Below, in pieces: positions 24,201 through 24,561 of a stretch of 24,561 nucleotides of DNA. Location: positions 1 to 24,561 of the forward strand of contig CATMIT010000012.1 of assembly GCA_950069165.1 (NCBI GenBank), written 5' to 3'. This stretch comes from an uncultured Flavobacteriales bacterium. GTDB lineage: Bacteria; Bacteroidota; Bacteroidia; Flavobacteriales; BACL11. The notes beneath the pieces are model-generated. The model saw only the letters and a program-made list of their open reading frames with translations. It was not told the origin of the DNA and searched no databases. Position numbers and translations under genes: made by a program. Position 1 is the stretch's first letter, and the number at the start of each line of letters is the position of its first letter.

Positions 24201-24561
24201 TTAGCGGAAATTTTGAAATTTGCATTGGCGATTCAGCTTTTGTACAAGCAAATAATTTATTGCCTTTAGTCCCGCTAATAAACTTTTTTTGGAGCCCAAA
24301 TAGCAATCTAAATTATAGTATCGATTCTTCCTCTGTTTGGTTTTTCCCTGATTCTTCCATTTGGCTTTTTGTTCAGGTGCAAAACCAAAATGGCTGTATC
24401 TTAAAAGATTCAGTTTTTATAGCTACTATTGGAAATCCAAACACTGGAACTTCAACTGTATTTGCTTGTGATAGTACTGACTGGAATGGGGAAATAATTA
24501 CTGTATCTGGATCATATGATCAGACTTTCACTAATGTATCAGGATGTGATAGTGTACATAC
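21224..24561 (+). CDS. Large DUF7948/SBBP-propeller/PKD surface protein (3' end missing)
   Basis: The frame is open from the ATG at 21224 to the window edge: 1112 full codons and no stop. Residues 1-25 are a signal peptide ending in I-Y-A. Residues about 27-244 match DUF7948 (N-K-G-Q-L-P near the start, I-I-D-P-T-L-V-F at its end). Residues about 245-740 contain seven S-T-Y-x-G-G-type repeats of a beta-propeller (SBBP), then a C-V-C-A-G-C segment with Cys710, 712 and 715 and S-D-F-P-T-T. A PKD domain at about 755-835 carries W-F-F-G-D-G. Ig-like repeats follow, and a Cys-Asp-Ser repeat begins at about 1082. This is the build of cell-surface adhesins exported by the type IX system, but the C-terminal sorting domain would lie off the window. 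Function unknown; adhesion or gliding are inferences. Confidence 0.85.
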   Translation, partial: MLQINSISQKLITLLFFLLVNFIYANEFENPFIKNKGQLPKKVIAKVNLPGGALFIEKGTFTYNFYDQQKLADIHNHRTTDKRIKAHAFKVIFKNTNENMESFLEEKSLFFENYYLGNNKNYWAEKVHHYKSLTQKNIYDGIDLKMYSQNGNLKYDMIVKANSNPKKVKLSYEEVDNIFVKNGNLYVQTSVNTITEQKPIAYQMINGEKKEIVCNYKLKGKILSFELPNGYNKNQDLIIDPTLVFSTYSGSVANNFGYTATYDNFGFLYAGSTAFGVGYPTILGAYQINFAGGTGSIGTDIAITKYDTSGSIAIYSTYLGGTKDELPHSMIVNSVNELFLFGTTGSDDYPTTTNAYQTNFNGGPSFLPSGIGISYPDGCDLIVSRLSGNGGNLLASTYVGGTENDGLNIANKLKFNYADEVRGEIDIDKNNNIYIATCSRSSDFPIVGNVFQPTLDSLQEGVIIKMDNQLSSIIWSTFLGGRGMDAIYSLALDDDDNIYVTGGTTSDDFPTSTNALHPNYLDSLKADGFVTYISKDGTQIISSTYFGSDEYDQSYFVELDGAQNVYLFGQTKATGNTLIYQANYNVPGGGEFISKLSPNLDALLQSTVVGANTGKPNISPTAFLVDVCNKIYISGWGSDIGIGNAGTTFNLQTTPNAFQSTTDGNDFYLMVLDDNMDTLIYATYFGGNQATEHVDGGTSRFDKKGIVYQCVCAGCGGFSDFPTTAGAVSNTNNSTASSQCNSAVFKFDFDFLMTIADFSAPWVGCDTTVAFQNLSTGASNTTYQWFFGDGNNSTQENPTHSYSQNGIYDVTLITNDPTSCNVSDTVTKQIYILSNSSNTIQKIEICKNEQVQIGLLPVNDPTISYFWFPAYGLSSITVSNPYVITDSTIAYQLLISNGFCTDTVFQLVEVNTIIVDAGNDTTFCNNPILLSANAEGLATSFLWSSNNLFTDTLSLDSFLFSTIPMQYFVKVTDGICQAIDSVELKTKNIDISLSGNFEICIGDSAFVQANNLLPLVPLINFFWSPNSNLNYSIDSSSVWFFPDSSIWLFVQVQNQNGCILKDSVFIATIGNPNTGTSTVFACDSTDWNGEIITVSGSYDQTFTNVSGCDSVH
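21959..23290 (+). repeat. Seven protein-coding repeats of an SBBP beta-propeller
   Basis: Copies of Ser-Thr-Tyr/Phe-x-Gly-Gly or a close variant begin at residues 246, 316, 396, 476, 543, 606 and 682 of the surface protein. Steps are 70, 80, 80, 67, 63 and 76 residues. The sixth copy is degenerate (S-T-V-V-G-A) and the seventh has Ala for Ser. Seven units of this size suit a seven-bladed propeller. Confidence 0.6.

Noticed and set aside
23938..24306. Open frame of 122 codons on the minus strand, and similar ones at 23258-23635 and 21621-21821
   Set aside because: All are antisense to the continuous surface-protein frame and show no domain signature.
1..24561. CRISPR arrays, tRNA or rRNA genes, IS elements, prophage, riboswitches
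   Set aside because: No direct repeat-spacer pattern, cloverleaf-like gap, transposase or integrase motif was seen; gaps are all under 90 bases.

Overview
The window is a compact, AT-rich stretch of bacterial chromosome that looks like a member of the Bacteroidota, probably close to Flavobacteriales. The signs are a fused DAHP synthase/chorismate mutase, the ftsX-DUF3098-uppP-truB-queA gene order, DUF2279 and DUF3108 proteins, a DUF7948/SBBP/PKD surface protein of the type seen in gliding bacteria, no clear Shine-Dalgarno sites, and TAnnTTTG-like -7 elements in the short intergenic gaps. There is no phage, IS element, CRISPR array, tRNA or rRNA. No gene-free stretch exceeds 300 bases; the longest gaps are under 90 bases.

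Layout. (1) Positions 2-766, + strand: 3' part of an O-antigen ligase/polymerase-like membrane protein, cut by the window edge. (2) 744-2397, - strand: tdk then alr. (3) 2470-6780, + strand: DUF2279 protein, rsmI, DAHP synthase/chorismate mutase and recJ, closely packed or overlapping. (4) 6777-10747, - strand: rlmN, a long-chain polyprenyl diphosphate synthase and dnaG. (5) 10791-11924, + strand: an amidohydrolase. (6) 11916-16324, - strand: ftsX, DUF3098, uppP, truB, queA and ispD. (7) 16410-24561, + strand: leuS, a DUF3108 protein, an M23 peptidase, and the 5' part (at least 1112 codons) of a very large secreted repeat protein that runs off the right edge.

How the genes fit together. Most are housekeeping genes for the cell envelope (alr, uppP, ftsX, M23 peptidase, ispD and polyprenyl synthase for isoprenoid carriers and quinone tails), RNA modification (rsmI, rlmN, truB, queA), replication and repair (dnaG, recJ, tdk), translation (leuS) and aromatic amino acid synthesis. 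All three convergent gene pairs overlap tail to tail. The three divergent junctions carry pairs of opposed -7-like boxes, and two boxes lie so close to the start codon that leaderless mRNAs are predicted.

I see no clear undescribed system. The points most worth a second look are the partial surface protein with seven evenly spaced propeller repeats, the M23 peptidase whose HxH motif reads H-V-C, the leaderless-promoter pattern, and a chorismate mutase domain with substituted active-site positions.
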